Shown one piece after another: positions 32,126 through 44,900 of a stretch of DNA of 64,000 nucleotides. A program made the translations under genes and the position numbers. How positions within the stretch are numbered: position 1 is the first letter of the stretch; each line of letters starts with the position of its first letter. The stretch is from Dendrophyllia cribrosa (Eukaryota > Cnidaria > Anthozoa > Scleractinia > Dendrophylliidae): NCBI GenBank assembly GCA_024195265.1, contig JAJLRJ010000002.1, positions 23,283,236 to 23,347,235 of the forward strand, written 5' to 3'. The notes beneath the pieces are model-generated. The model saw only the letters and a list, made by a program, of their open reading frames with translations, ran no database searches and was not told the origin of the DNA.

Positions 32126-33171
32126 ACCAATTTAAATTTCTTCAGTCGAGGCATTAAAAGCATCGCTTTTCAGCGACAATTCTTAGAAGGAATCTGAAAA
32201 GAGAGAGGGATCAGACAGCGAGGCCGCCGGGAATTCAGTCAAAAAAGGTATTCTATCCCGACTTTCCTTGAGACGATGAATATTTTTGTTTTATGTTTTC
32301 GCGTTTTTATTTTTTGGAAACATCTCGTTTGCTCACATGAAGTGCTTTTTCTTCCAGTCTTCATGGTACGTTTTACTTACGCACGATGGATATGTTATAA
32401 CTGGAAGTGGCACGACGGACTTTTACCAGCATACCGAGAAGAATTCTATGCTCTCTCGTGATCTCAACTTCTTCGCAAATGACGACTGCGCCTTTTCCCG
32501 CTATTATATTGCCCAGCATTTAATTTTTCCCGCCAATTTATCTTCAACCAAAGGGCTAACATACAACAGAAGCATCCCCATAGCGCTTACGCATAACTTG
32601 CTCGCTCGATTATATACACTTGTAACAATGTCTGGCGGATCAAATGGCCTTGGGTTACGTCTTTTCTCCTATCGATCTTTAACGAAATCCTAGTATTGGT
32701 GGTGGAACTTTCTTCTTTTCATAACCTAATGGAAAAACAATTATCATGTTATATATAGTGGTTTGTTTGAAAGCTAGTTAAAACTGATCGGTCGGGATTG
32801 ACAGTCAACCAACTTTTTATTTCACTAATTTAAACCGTTTACAGTTTACATAAGCGAAACAAAAAAATGGGGACGTTTATCCTTTTTAAGCCGTGAATAA
32901 GCGCATGCGTTATGAACGGGTTATCGGTAACGGCGACAGATATGCAAATGAGTCACTCACTCGCTCACTCACTCGCTCACGCACTCACTCCTTCGATCAG
33001 CTGTAAACTCAGTGACGTAATGTTTGTTACGAATGCGTTTCGCAACAAGAACAGCGTGAATCCAGCGATAACAATAATTAATTTGTTGTACATAAACTAA
33101 CATAAACAACAATAAGCTTAAAGATGTTTCGCATTTGGAGTCTTTAATGCGACAAAAAAATCATCTAATCG

Positions 33172-33236
33172 AGACAGTGGCCGAATGGTGTAAGCGCGGA
33201 ATGACAGCCGAAAGGCCCCAGGATCGAATCTCGCTC
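33172..33236 (+). repeat. tRNA-like segment, probable SINE head
   Basis: Contains a TGGCCGAATGG A-box-like and a GGATCGAATCT B-box-like motif spaced as in a Ser/Leu-type tRNA, followed by a T-rich tail. The ends do not pair well into an acceptor stem, so a tRNA-derived repeat is more likely than a working tRNA. Confidence 0.4.
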
Positions 33237-33805
33237 GTGCCGTTCTTCTTCTTTTTTTCTTTTGTTTTCTTTCTTCTTTGGACTGAACATTATAAAAGTG
33301 AAGTACTGTATTTTTCTTTTTGCGTTTATCAAAAATCCTTACGTTTAATTTAAAAAAAATATTGAACCGTGTCAGTGTAAAAACACAGGTGAAAACATAA
33401 GCTTACCGCAATATTGCGTTACGCGTTAGCATTTCTTATTCACCGGTTGGCTCTTAGGAGCTTTTGATTTAACTCGCAACTGGGGCCTTAGTCTGTGATC
33501 ATTGCAAAAGTTTATGATGATAGTGTACAACTGGTTTACAAGTTGGTTCTTGTTGCCTAAGACTGGGATGAAACTCAGTTGTAAGATCATTCGAATTTAA
33601 CCTACTAAGGACTTACTTTTCCGTAGTGTTTTTCTGTTATGCCGAACAAGGTGGTTCTAACATTTGCACCGGTGGATAAAATCCTAAAGCGAGACCATTC
33701 GAATAAAAGCTACAGAGCAGTACTTTCTCGTGAATTTTTCATTTTGAACTTGGCAATAAAAAAAGAAAGAATTGTTGACAATAATCGAGGAGAATCAATT
33801 TCATT

Positions 33806-35921
33806 TCATGCTCGTTTCATATTCATTTTCCTATTGATCTTACCTTTTTGTCTGCTACAACCGTACACTTCAACTCTCATGCATATATTGTTGAACGTTC
33901 TGGGGTAAAACCGGACAAACCTGGCCTGCATTGGCCGGATTAACCTGTTTACCACAGGGGTAAAGTTATCGCAGTTTCCTGGTAACACCTATAACAATAC
34001 AAAGGAGAATGAATGGACAATCCTGTCTAAATATTGATTATAAATAAATAAAAAAAACCCATCTCTGAAAACACAGACCCTCATAAGGATGTCGGTGGTC
34101 CTTAACGCCCGTAATGGGCACATATCATCATTATTCCTTGTTCGTGTAAGTGTGCAATCGATGGGCGTGGTCTCCTTTAAGTGACCGCCATTCCTGATCC
34201 TTAAGCGGTCACTTAGAAGGGATTTAGTTGAACCATAAACAAATAGGAACCTATTTTCTCACCCTGACTCGTCCGTTCTCCTTATATTGATTCCAGCGCT
34301 TTCCATCTTTACTAAAGGACAGTTCATATGACTTAACGTGCTCAAAGTATTTATCACGACCTGTTGGACGAAAAGTCATAAGATTAAAGACGTGGACCAT
34401 GTAACACACCTTTATTATTCGACATAGCATTCTAGAGTGCAAATGCGCATCAAAACGAGTGCAAATATGACACGTTAATACACTCTTCTGACCGTGCGCT
34501 AGGAAAAACAGTTTAGTAAACTTAGTTTTAGGAGAAAATTACTGTCGTATAATAAACAATTTATTCAGCGAAAAGTTGTGTTATACGGCTGGGCATTTTT
34601 ACTCGTCAGTTTTTATTTTTTCGAGCCTTTGACGCTGAATAACCTCTATATATTTAGGATAAGTCTGTTTAACAGAACTGATGTCGGTAGGAACGCTAAC
34701 TAAATATTCAGCGACCGAAGCGAAAGGATTTCAATAAGTTTAACTTTCAATCATCAAACTGCTCAAATGTTAACCATCAATTAACAAAAGAAGGATTTTT
34801 TTTTACCGTCAGCCTAGACTACGAGTAGTCACTTATTCCTCTGGGATAATCATCATCATCATCGTCATCATCATCATCGTCGTCATCATCATCATCATCC
34901 GGACGATCAAGAGAACACGTGCGAACATTGCATTCCGCCTCCGCGCGTCGCGTCTCCTCGCGGAAGGCGTTATTTTAGCGCTCGCTAGCGTGATCCCTCG
35001 CTCAACTATCCCGAGGGACTACTCGTAATCTATCGTCAACCATCAACGTAGTTAGAGTGAGGTACTAAATGCAATTAAAGAAGATCCAATTGGATGAAAA
35101 TTTAACAGCCGACCTTCTGGACCTGGAGCTTAGACCTTCAAAGATCCAAGGGATAAAACATTTAACCATCAACTGGTAAACTAGATTTGTGGAAACCAGA
35201 TTGTCACTTTGAAAACCTGATGTGAGTAAGAGGCGTAGGTAAGTACCTTGTGTGGCGACAGCGGTAACGAACTTAATCTTTCCAAGATCCACTTGCAGCC
35301 AATGACCAACCTTCTTGTCTTTCGCGCACCAAGCTCCAATTCTCTTCCTAATGCGGTCATCTTGTTTATATAGTCGAGCATTGTGAGCACCGAAGTTCCA
35401 TCCACCTGGAATTGAAGTGGGAGTAACAAAAAAGTTACTTCTGAGAGTGGGTGAAGGCGGGGGAGGTGTAGATAGATATTTTTTAAAGCGGCATACCGTA
35501 TTTCCTCTTCAATGAAAAGAAAGCCAAAATTGAAGCCAGTTAATTAATTCATGTCGAGAAAAGACAACATTAAATCTGAAATAAGCGCCTGTGTTTTTGT
35601 TCGAAGAGATACCGTGCTTAAAAATGTTTTATGAACAAGCGATATAGAGTGTTTTCACTCACATGACCGGCGGTCATATTGGAGTGCTAAAATAAAATAA
35701 AATGTTTGAATAAGATTAGAGCTAAAGTCCCATAGGTTTCGTTTAGGACACCAATATGGCCGTCATTTCATTGTTTTGGGACACCAATATGGCCGCCGTG
35801 ACGTCACGTGCAAACGCTCTATAAGCTACCTACTGACCTGTTAACAGACTTGAAGATGCGTTAAATGCACTGTCTGGCAGAGCGAAGTTCCACCCTGCAC
35901 CCATCGGCTCAGAGCAGGTTC
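33806..35921 (-). other. F5/8C (discoidin) domain exons of the astacin-ShK gene
   Basis: Exons of 84, 159, 98 and 183 bases encode one F5/8C domain: [21 protein letters not shown] and [27 protein letters not shown], then RFVRFYP and MRVEVYGC. The first two exon lengths equal those of the plus-strand gene (7902-7985, 8231-8389). The third is 12 bases longer. After YGC the frame continues for 17 mostly basic residues to a stop. A GTAAG donor-like site at about 33842 inside that tail leaves open a further unseen exon. Confidence 0.85.
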
Positions 35922-38900
35922 CTGGGAAAAAGGTAAATTAAAACAAACACATTGGTTAAAGTATTTCAGTACCAAGTAGTTGTACAGTCGAATATAACTC
36001 GAACAACCAACTGTTCGAAAGTTAGCGTTGATATTACTGAAATAGAGTGATAGAAGCAGGCAAGTCTTCACAAGCCTAATGGATCACAACTGCCGGAGCT
36101 TAACCCGGTTTCTGTAGCATGAAGCAACCAAGAATATTGGTACTCCTTTTAGATGGGATGCTAGCCCATCGCAAGGTTACCCCCCAGCATTATTTCGCCG
36201 GTACCCATTTATACACCTGGGTGGAGAGAGACAATGTGGAGCAAAGTTTCTTGTCTAAGGAAACAACACAACGGAAGAGACCAGGCTTCAGGTTGAAAGT
36301 CCGACGCGCTAACCACTACATCACCGCGCCTCCACAAGCAGGGGAAGCTACATTTGGTTCGAGTTAGAGATGTTTTCAGTAGTGTAAAACCAAAACCAAA
36401 GTAATTACTCTGAACAATCACATAGGCAATCAAATAAACCAATCACAACGCGCAACAAAAATATGTCGCCAGAGTCAAGCGCGAGAAAACGCGCGAAAAC
36501 GCATGCGAGTAAATCATTGCTTTTGGTTTTACTTTTGATTAAAAATCGAGTTAAAAACAGGTATTTTCTCTTCTAGTTAGATATAGTGACGGTCCCAAGG
36601 CTTCAAGTGTTACTGTAACGAGCGATTAATTGGTTGTTTTAAAGAGATCTTGGCGTAAAGGATTGTGATTGCAGAGGTCTAGCCGTAGTTAATAAAGTGC
36701 AAAGGTTATGAAACCTGAGAAATGTGTTCGATGTTCTTGTTATCGTTTTTCGTCCTTGACCGTGCACAACACAACAGATGTCGATCTTTTGTTTGGGCAA
36801 CTGATCAATAGAAATGGTGCTATTAAGTTGTTCAGTCATAGCGTGTGATAAAAAAACAAAAGATGTGTACGGTCAAGTACGGTTCAACATAAATTGTAGC
36901 TCCTTTGTTATCGCCATTAAATTCTGCAAGGCTTCACAACCAGTCCCTCGATTAACTATGGTCTAGCTAAATAAAAATTGTTACCGTTTTGGCCTGGGGA
37001 ATCAAAAACGACTGATGATGTACGAAAAATCTCATGAACGAAATAATTTTCTGCTTCTCAGTAAAACTTACAGTATCTAAATCATCCTCAAAATGAAACT
37101 TGGCCCCAGGGCCTTTTCGGCTTTCAAAATGGCGGGCCGGGCGAAGAAACCCCTGCACAGGGCTGACAAAATACTGGGACATTTTGTCGCGTAAACATGA
37201 TGAAATGTCATCCATACAACGGTTTTATTTTCAAAGCGGAGAAGGTTGTCTCAAACTGAACACGAATTTCAGTCAATCAAAGTTGTCTTTCAATCCAATT
37301 TTTCTTATGATATTTATACATATATTGTTAGCTTTTTTCTCACCCTCTGGTCTGACTTCTTCGTCATCGCAGCCCAGAGCTAAACAGGTTCTGATGCAGC
37401 GTCTCCTCCATTTAGTGGTACACTGTCCTCTCTCAAGCCATTTTTTACAAGGTTCATCACACTTAATACCTACAATGAATTGAAGCAAAGGATTCAGGTA
37501 CCCATACGCTGTAGCCATGCACCGAGCCCAGTGCTTAATCAACTCAGTCAACAATGCAAATACTCCTGAACTTATAAAGCCCCTTTGCAAGGTGCCTTAT
37601 TACAGGAAATTGTCGTGCCATCAAATTTTTGATTTTTTTTTTCGTGATTTCAAATTGTTTTTTTTTAAACCGTGAAAATTTGAAGTCGCAAAAAAGTAAA
37701 TTCGCTTATTTATTAGACTTGGTTAGAAGAAATGTTCCACAAATTCACCTAGAGTCGCGAAAATTTAGGGCCCATGGCTCGGATGTCGGTCTAAGCAAGA
37801 ATGGATACTGTAATCTCATTTATTTTTCATCAGATTGTATTCTACCAAAATGTTTTCGGATTGGCGGTGGTGCTACTGAAATAAATTATTTCAAACATGA
37901 ACCTACTGGCGGGTGGAAAACTAAAACCAAAGTGTTCCATTATAAGGCTTGTGCAACGTTCCTCTCCCTTCGGGATGGGAGAAACAATATATGCTGTGTT
38001 CGTCGACCCAGTGATTGTGTAAATTTTGTCTCTTTGACAATTTTATGTTAGTAATATAATAAGACAATAAAATTAGATTATTATAATGTGACAATAAAAT
38101 TAGATTATTATAAAATGACAATAAAATTGGATTATTATAATATGACAATAAAATTAGATTATTATAAAATGACTATAAAATTAGATTATTATAATATGAC
38201 AATAAAATTAGATTATTATAAAATGACTATAAAATTAGATTATTATAATATGACTATAAAATTAGATTATTATAATATGACAATAAAATTGGATTACCTT
38301 TCGGTTGGGCTGGTCGAATTTTGACACTTTCTGAAAAAAGAGAATAAAAATGAATGCTGAAGGTATATTTAAGGTATATTGAAGGTATATTGAAGGAATA
38401 TTGAAGGTATATTGAAGGTATATTGAAGGTATATTGAAGGAATATTGAAGGTATATTGAAGGTATATTGAAGGTATATTGAAGGTATATTGAAGGTATAT
38501 TGAAGGAATATTGAAAGTATATTGAAGGTATATATATTGAAGGTATCTGGAAGGTATATTGAAGGTATAATGAAGGTACACTGGAGATCTGCATTTTATA
38601 AATAAGTATTATTTTACGCTTTTGTGGGAATACACAAGAAATATGTAAAGGTGATGTTACACGGGACGATTCGCAACGACGAGTTTTAGCGCAACAAAAT
38701 TAACGACAGGTATGTTACACGAAACAACTTGAGCAAAATTCGTGTTTTTGCGTTGCAAGTTTCTTGAAACTGAATCAAAAACTCGCAACGAAAAAACTGC
38801 GAAGAAAATCGTCCGTCCACCCATGCTGCGCTAAAAATCGTCGTTGCGAATCGTCCCGTGTAACATCACCTTAAAATCTTCTTTCATAATTGATTTTATC

Positions 38901-41900
38901 CAGTTGGCGCTCGAAAATGTTTTCTTCGTTGATCTTGTTGATGTTTCGATCGAGTTCATTCCAGGCATTATAACGCTGGAAAGAGGAACGAAACGTTCTC
39001 CAATCAGTACACTAGGGGTGTCTTTGTAGGTCTGTTTTGTTTCTCGTGTGGAAAACTTGGCAGCGGAAACTTAATTCCTCGTAGGCTATCGACCTTTCAC
39101 TTCCTAGAGTGACAGATTTCAAAAGTGAATAAAACGAAAGAAATATAACCAGCATTGCAAGAAAGCACTGGTCTATAGCTTTCATAGTGAACAAGACTGA
39201 AATTGGTTACCACATGTATGATTAACGAGGAGGGGAGGGTTCACAGATCAGATATAAGTTCGTACATTGTAATTTAACGTACAAAAACATTTTAAATATT
39301 GTATAAATTTTTAGATTTTTAACATTTCTTTGTAGTTTTAGGATTTTTAGGATTATTATTAAATAGCGTACCTTTTGGGCATGAATTACCAAATAGTGTA
39401 CCTTTTGGGCATGAATTACTAAATAGTGTACCTTTTGGGCATGAATTACTAAATAGTGTACCTTTTGGGCATGAATTACAGGCACGTTGACACTTGTCAA
39501 GCATAAAATCAGCTCTGCTCTCACAGAAGCCGAGCCCTGCCCAGTGCTCACAGTTTGTGTCGTCCATTTTGTTCTTACATGGTTCCGCTAATGTATTCTC
39601 TGGTAGCGAAGTAAAACAACAAATTAACATTGGCTGTGAAACTAAAGCTTGGTTTTCACTAGCGACATAAAAATAAGCATAAGCGGAGGCATAACAGCGC
39701 TTATGATCAGTAAAAACGGGCCCGACATTAGCATAAGCATCAGCGCAAGCATGAGCATAAGGATCAATCTAATGCTTGTCAATATTCGTTTTCACAGGAC
39801 GCAAATTTCGTATGCTTTCGCTTAAGAAGACTTTATAACGGCTAAAGGTTTCTTGTTAATATATAAGATTATCGTCTTTTGTTTCTTTTACATGATTCCA
39901 CCAAGCGTACGTGCCGCGTACGTGCCGCGTACGTGCCGCGTGCGTGCCGCGTACGTGCCGCGTACGTGCATGTAGCCTGCGTGGCAGGCGCTACAAAGGG
40001 GAGAGGGAAAGAGGATTTGGGGCGCGCGTGAAGCGCGTGAAGAGAGCGCGGAGCGCGAAGAGAGCGGGGAAGGAAACTACCTTTCGCCCTCTGCTCGCGC
40101 TCCGCGCTCTCTCCACGCGCTTCTTTTCGCACGCGTCCTAAATCCTTCTTTCCCTTCCCCTTTCTAGCGTCTGCCACGCAGGCTAAGCGCACTTGGAGAA
40201 GGACAAAGAATTCATGTTAAGGGTGCGCTCGATTGAACGTATTCCGGAATAAGAATAGGAAAAATTGTCATAAAAAGCCGCCGTTTTAGGGATTTGGAAG
40301 CCACTGGTAAAATAAACATATCCTATTGCCGTATTATAAGCATATCCTGGCAGATTTATACTAGACGATTCTGTTTTTTCATATTCCGGAATATGGTCAA
40401 TCGAACGAGCCCTAAAATTAGCCTCCATTTTTGGGGGCGAACAAACGCCGAGTTAAACCAAGAAATGAGGTGAGTCAGAAGATTCTCAAATAAAGCAAGG
40501 ACCACTTGGACAAACAGCACGGCGAAGTGAAGCCGGATCTTGGTGTAGATCAGGATCAGCAGTATTGAATAAAACTTAAAACTAAATACAAGGCTGATCG
40601 GACAGCTATAAAGGGTATTTAATTTGTTTTTAGAAGCGGTTAAGTGCAACGAAGTTATCGCGTTCGAAGAACGCAATCCTAATTTCGTATTGGTTGTCCT
40701 GTGGTTTATGTACAGTAAAATTTGAGATTTTTTGGTAGACGGTCTTCCAAATGGCCGCCCCTATTGTTTTTTTTTTTCAGGGGCTCATTTCCGCCGGAAA
40801 TTCCTTCGAACGCGTCTCCATAATCTGTGATTACTGCTAGTATTTAATTAATTAATTAATTAATTAGGCTGAAAGGCTCCCTACCCTCTTCCACTTTTCC
40901 AAGCCTCCGATTTTTTGCGCAACTTAAATGGCGGGCAAACAATAAACAAATTTAAAAATTCAGCACTCGCCCAACAAAAAGGGCCTGTAATGAAGACTTT
41001 ATCAAAATTAACACTCTTCGGACATCCTTCAACAACTCTTGAGACACTCGTCGGGCCGAGTACTGTTCAACTTTTTTCGGGCAAACTTCGCTGGGACACT
41101 TGAACGAGCAAGCCCTCTCTCTTTTTGTTAATCTGCTTTGCCTACTACGTTTTTTCTTCCTTTAACTCGGCTGGTAAATGCTAGAGTAATTAGCAGTCCA
41201 AGATTCTTCCAGGACATTTTAAATTACACATTAGAGCAGTTTTCAATTGAGTATCGAAAGCAATTACACGATTGCTTTGGTTTTGCATTACTAATGTTTG
41301 TGATTGGCTAAAAAATCTCGCGCCACTTTCTCGACCAATCAGACGTAAAACCAAAACCAATCGTGAGTTGCTCGCACGCGTTTTCCCGCGCTTGGCGCCG
41401 CCGACATGTAATTGCTTCGAGCTCTGATTGGTTTATTGGATTGTTTACGACTGCTGTGATTGGTCAGAGTAATAAGGTTTGTTTTGGTTTTACGACACTC
41501 AATTGAAAACTGATGCTCTAACCGTTTACACTAAACGAGTTGCAAGTAATGTTGTAAAACAGTTGGTTTCTTACTTGGGTAGCAGGCTTCACAACTGAGT
41601 GGACATTTCTTGAACATGAAGTTGGAATAAATGTCACAGAAGCCAGCCTCGGTCCATTCGGAGCATTGTTCATGTTTATCAATGCACTGCTTGTCTTCGT
41701 ATCGCGGAGAACCTAAGAAGAGAACAGCGAGGCACAGAGTGACTTTCGTTCATCTTTGTTAAGGATCAACGTAATCTGTACCACCACTATTAGTAAGGGA
41801 TTTTTTCCCTAGCTAGATGGCTTTTGACACTTTAATAAAGTTTCTATTCTATTCTACCACTAAGAGAAACAAAACCGCGGTGCATCAAATACAATTCAAC

Positions 41901-44900
41901 ATCGATCTGATTCCCAATACCTAACTAAGAGACTGACTACAGACAGAGAAAATAGCTCTAACAATTCATGAATCATAACCGTTTCTAATGCGAATTCACC
42001 AAATCTTCGCCCAAGTATAAACTACCCAATAAACAAAAAATTCACCATTAAGATTGAGACTAAATACTAAACCATTATAGGTGTTGAAGTGGGCAAAAAA
42101 ACTGTCGTAGTCTAAGCTGGACTGGACTTTGTATCATGTTGGGTCCTAAGACAAAACATTTTCATTCAAAAAGTCAAATGTGTGTAAGTACGTATTTCAA
42201 GGTGTTGGGCGTAGCAAAATGCAGGGGGACCCGGCTTACGTTTTATCAGCATCCCCTCTCCTGTGGGGCAGGGGTATTGCTGTTGGTGAAATTGAATGAA
42301 GCACTATTTTGTCGTTGGGTTCCCCTGAAAAACCCTGAGTTAGCTAGACAAATAAATGCCTTACTTATGTCGTATATTCCATGTTGGCAGATATTGCAGC
42401 TCTGAGGGCAGTTTGACATCATGTAGAGCGCCTTGATGTGACAGTGACCACGCGAAGCCCAAAACTTGCAGTACCTGTGCTTGTCGGTACAAGGTGGAGG
42501 CATTGCTAATGAAATAGAAAAAAGAAACTAGCATTAAACCTTTTATTTCCAAGAAACTTCCATGCCCATGATCCAAAATAAATATTATTTTGCCTGACAT
42601 TGAATAACAAAGAGTGCCAAAGAGTGATTTCATTCACAGGATCAAAAGTTTGCACCACAATTCACTTTCAAGGTTTCATGTTGGCAGTGAAGAAGCAAAG
42701 AACCGCGACCAAAAAATGCTGCTGGTGCACGTACGAGCTGAAGATGAGATCGAGTCAGCCAAACATAGAGATAAAATCAAAGTATAAAGTAAGGCTGATA
42801 CTACGTAGAACTTCCTTTATACTCTGTTTTTAATCCTGATTTACATCTTGGGCCCAGCTGTTCGAAAGCTGGTTAATGCTAGTCCGGGGGTTAGTGCTAA
42901 TCCAGAGGCTAGGTTAATGCTAATCCAGGGGTTAATGCTAATTCGGGGGTTAATGCTAATCCGGGGGTTAATGCTAATCCGGGGGTTAATGCTAATCCAG
43001 GGGTTAATGCTAATTTGGGAATAAATGCTAAGCCATGTTCTTGTTTTCTCTTGTTTGAAAGCGACTTGACTGTTAATTTCAAGTAATAACTTGAGAGCAG
43101 TCCAGTTCAAATTGTAGACTAAAAATAATTTACAGGTATTTGCTTTATAAACGTATAGATTAGGAGTAAAAGTTGGGATTTATAATCCTGGCTGAATTTT
43201 ATCGATCCTTCTTTGAACGTACAACGTACCCTGCCTTCAAAGGTCCGTTCTCTAAATATCAAGAGTAAAATAAACCGCATAAACGGTAAGAAGAAACCTC
43301 TGGCACTTAGGGTATTTTTTTCTCGGTGCGTTGCGCCTCGTGTTCGCGGCTTCGCACGTCGCGGTTTTCACTAAAAAATAAAACCTCTGGCATCCAGCGT
43401 TTAGAAAACCCGGCCCAGCAGATCAATAAAGTTCTAAACCTCCGTGTATTTTTCTTTGAAACTCACCAACTCTCCGGTGACACAGGTTGCAAGTTCTCAT
43501 GCAGTTGAATGACATGTACGTTTTCTTGTCTTCTAGTTCACAATATCCTCGTTTTTTCCGGCTTTCACAGTCAATGACATTATCTAAACACTTTTCACCT
43601 AAGAAAAAACATACGAAGGCTTCAACGAAGAATATCAACACACTTGGGACAAAATAGCTGAAATGACTGAATTGAGCGGTTTGACTGTATGACTGTGTGA
43701 TAGCCTGCGTGGCAGGCATAAACGGGGATGGGGGAGGGGGCAAGAAAAATGAAAAGGGGAGAAGGGAAGGAACGCCTGCTATAAGAACCGGGCTATTTGC
43801 ATTACGCCCACCGATTTCCTTGTAATCGAATTGCGTCAACTGTCAATACGTTCACCAATCAGAAACTGGCACGGGCTTTTACGCATGGATGACTTCACGC
43901 GGGAATTAACTTTGTTTACCGTCCAGCGCGAATTAGCCAATCAGAATTTGCGGCCGCCAGCGTCCGCAGAAATGAACAAATGGGGGTCTTTATTGCAGGC
44001 GTCCTTTCCTTCTCTCCCCAGTTCCCTTCTCCCCGACGCCTGCTTCGCAGGCTAACTGTGTGACTGTCGGTTTGATATGTGCCATAAAATTTGGCCAATC
44101 GTATTAAACGTCCTTTTATGAACCAATCACGAGCAAAACCAAGACTAGTCTAGACTTGATTGTTTTCCAGCGCTTGGCACCGTTTGCCCGCTGATGCGTC
44201 ATATGGGTAGCCTGTACACTGTTCATCCTTGCGTGCCTTGTGCTCTGCACACGCGCACCACAAAAGCGCCTGTTATGCGGGCTATTGTATCGTTTTCCGG
44301 TGTTGCGAATGGCCTAATTTACTTTGACTTTGCACTTATTAGAAAAGCGCTTTCTATAAACAAAGCAACAAATAAAAACATAGCTGTAAAAAGTACACAC
44401 AACGTGAAATACGTACTTATGTACTCTAGACTAACGGTGGAACACAAATTACAGCTGCGCTTGCAGTACTCGCCCATAAAGCGATGTCGCGTGTTTGACG
44501 AACAGTAACCAAGCCTGGACCAGCCATAGCACATTTGGAACGTATCTACACATAGAGGCCTCCTTGTAGGTCTAGCATCTTCCGCTGTTTGCTTTATTTT
44601 ACCTAGAAAAAGAGGGAAACTTGTCACTTAAAATATCATTTTTCAAGATTAATATTCATATTAAAAATAAATAAATAAATAACAAAATCGACTTTGTTTA
44701 ACAGCCTTGCAGCTGACAAGCTGAGGAGGGAGCAAAAACCGGAGCTTTGGAGAAAAAACCCTCGGAGCAAGAGCAAATTCAACCCGTAAATGACCACAAG
44801 TCCAGAAATCTAACCCGGGCTACATTAGTGGAAGGCGAGCACTCTCACCACTACACCACTATGTTTGTGTGCAATACCATCCAACATAGGAACCTCATTT

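Larger units (their letters stand above)
29070..33805. other. Gene-free stretch with repeats
   Basis: Open frames here show no domain or exon signals. Contents seen: a pogo-like MITE at 30633-30803 (TACAGTGGAATCCGGATAAC end, inverted GGATTTTACTATA end), a 173-bp duplication (31780-32125), a tRNA-like segment (33172-33236) and a diverged MITE copy near 33645-33745. Confidence 0.5.

Noticed and set aside
33172..33236. Working tRNA gene
   Set aside because: A- and B-box-like motifs are present but the acceptor ends do not pair; a SINE head fits better.
38088..38594. Repetitive open frames (MTIKLDYY and [10 protein letters not shown] types)
   Set aside because: Translations of the 27-bp and 11-bp minisatellites in an intron.
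42869..43020. CRISPR-like array
   Set aside because: Contiguous 18-bp tandem units without spacers, in a eukaryotic intron.
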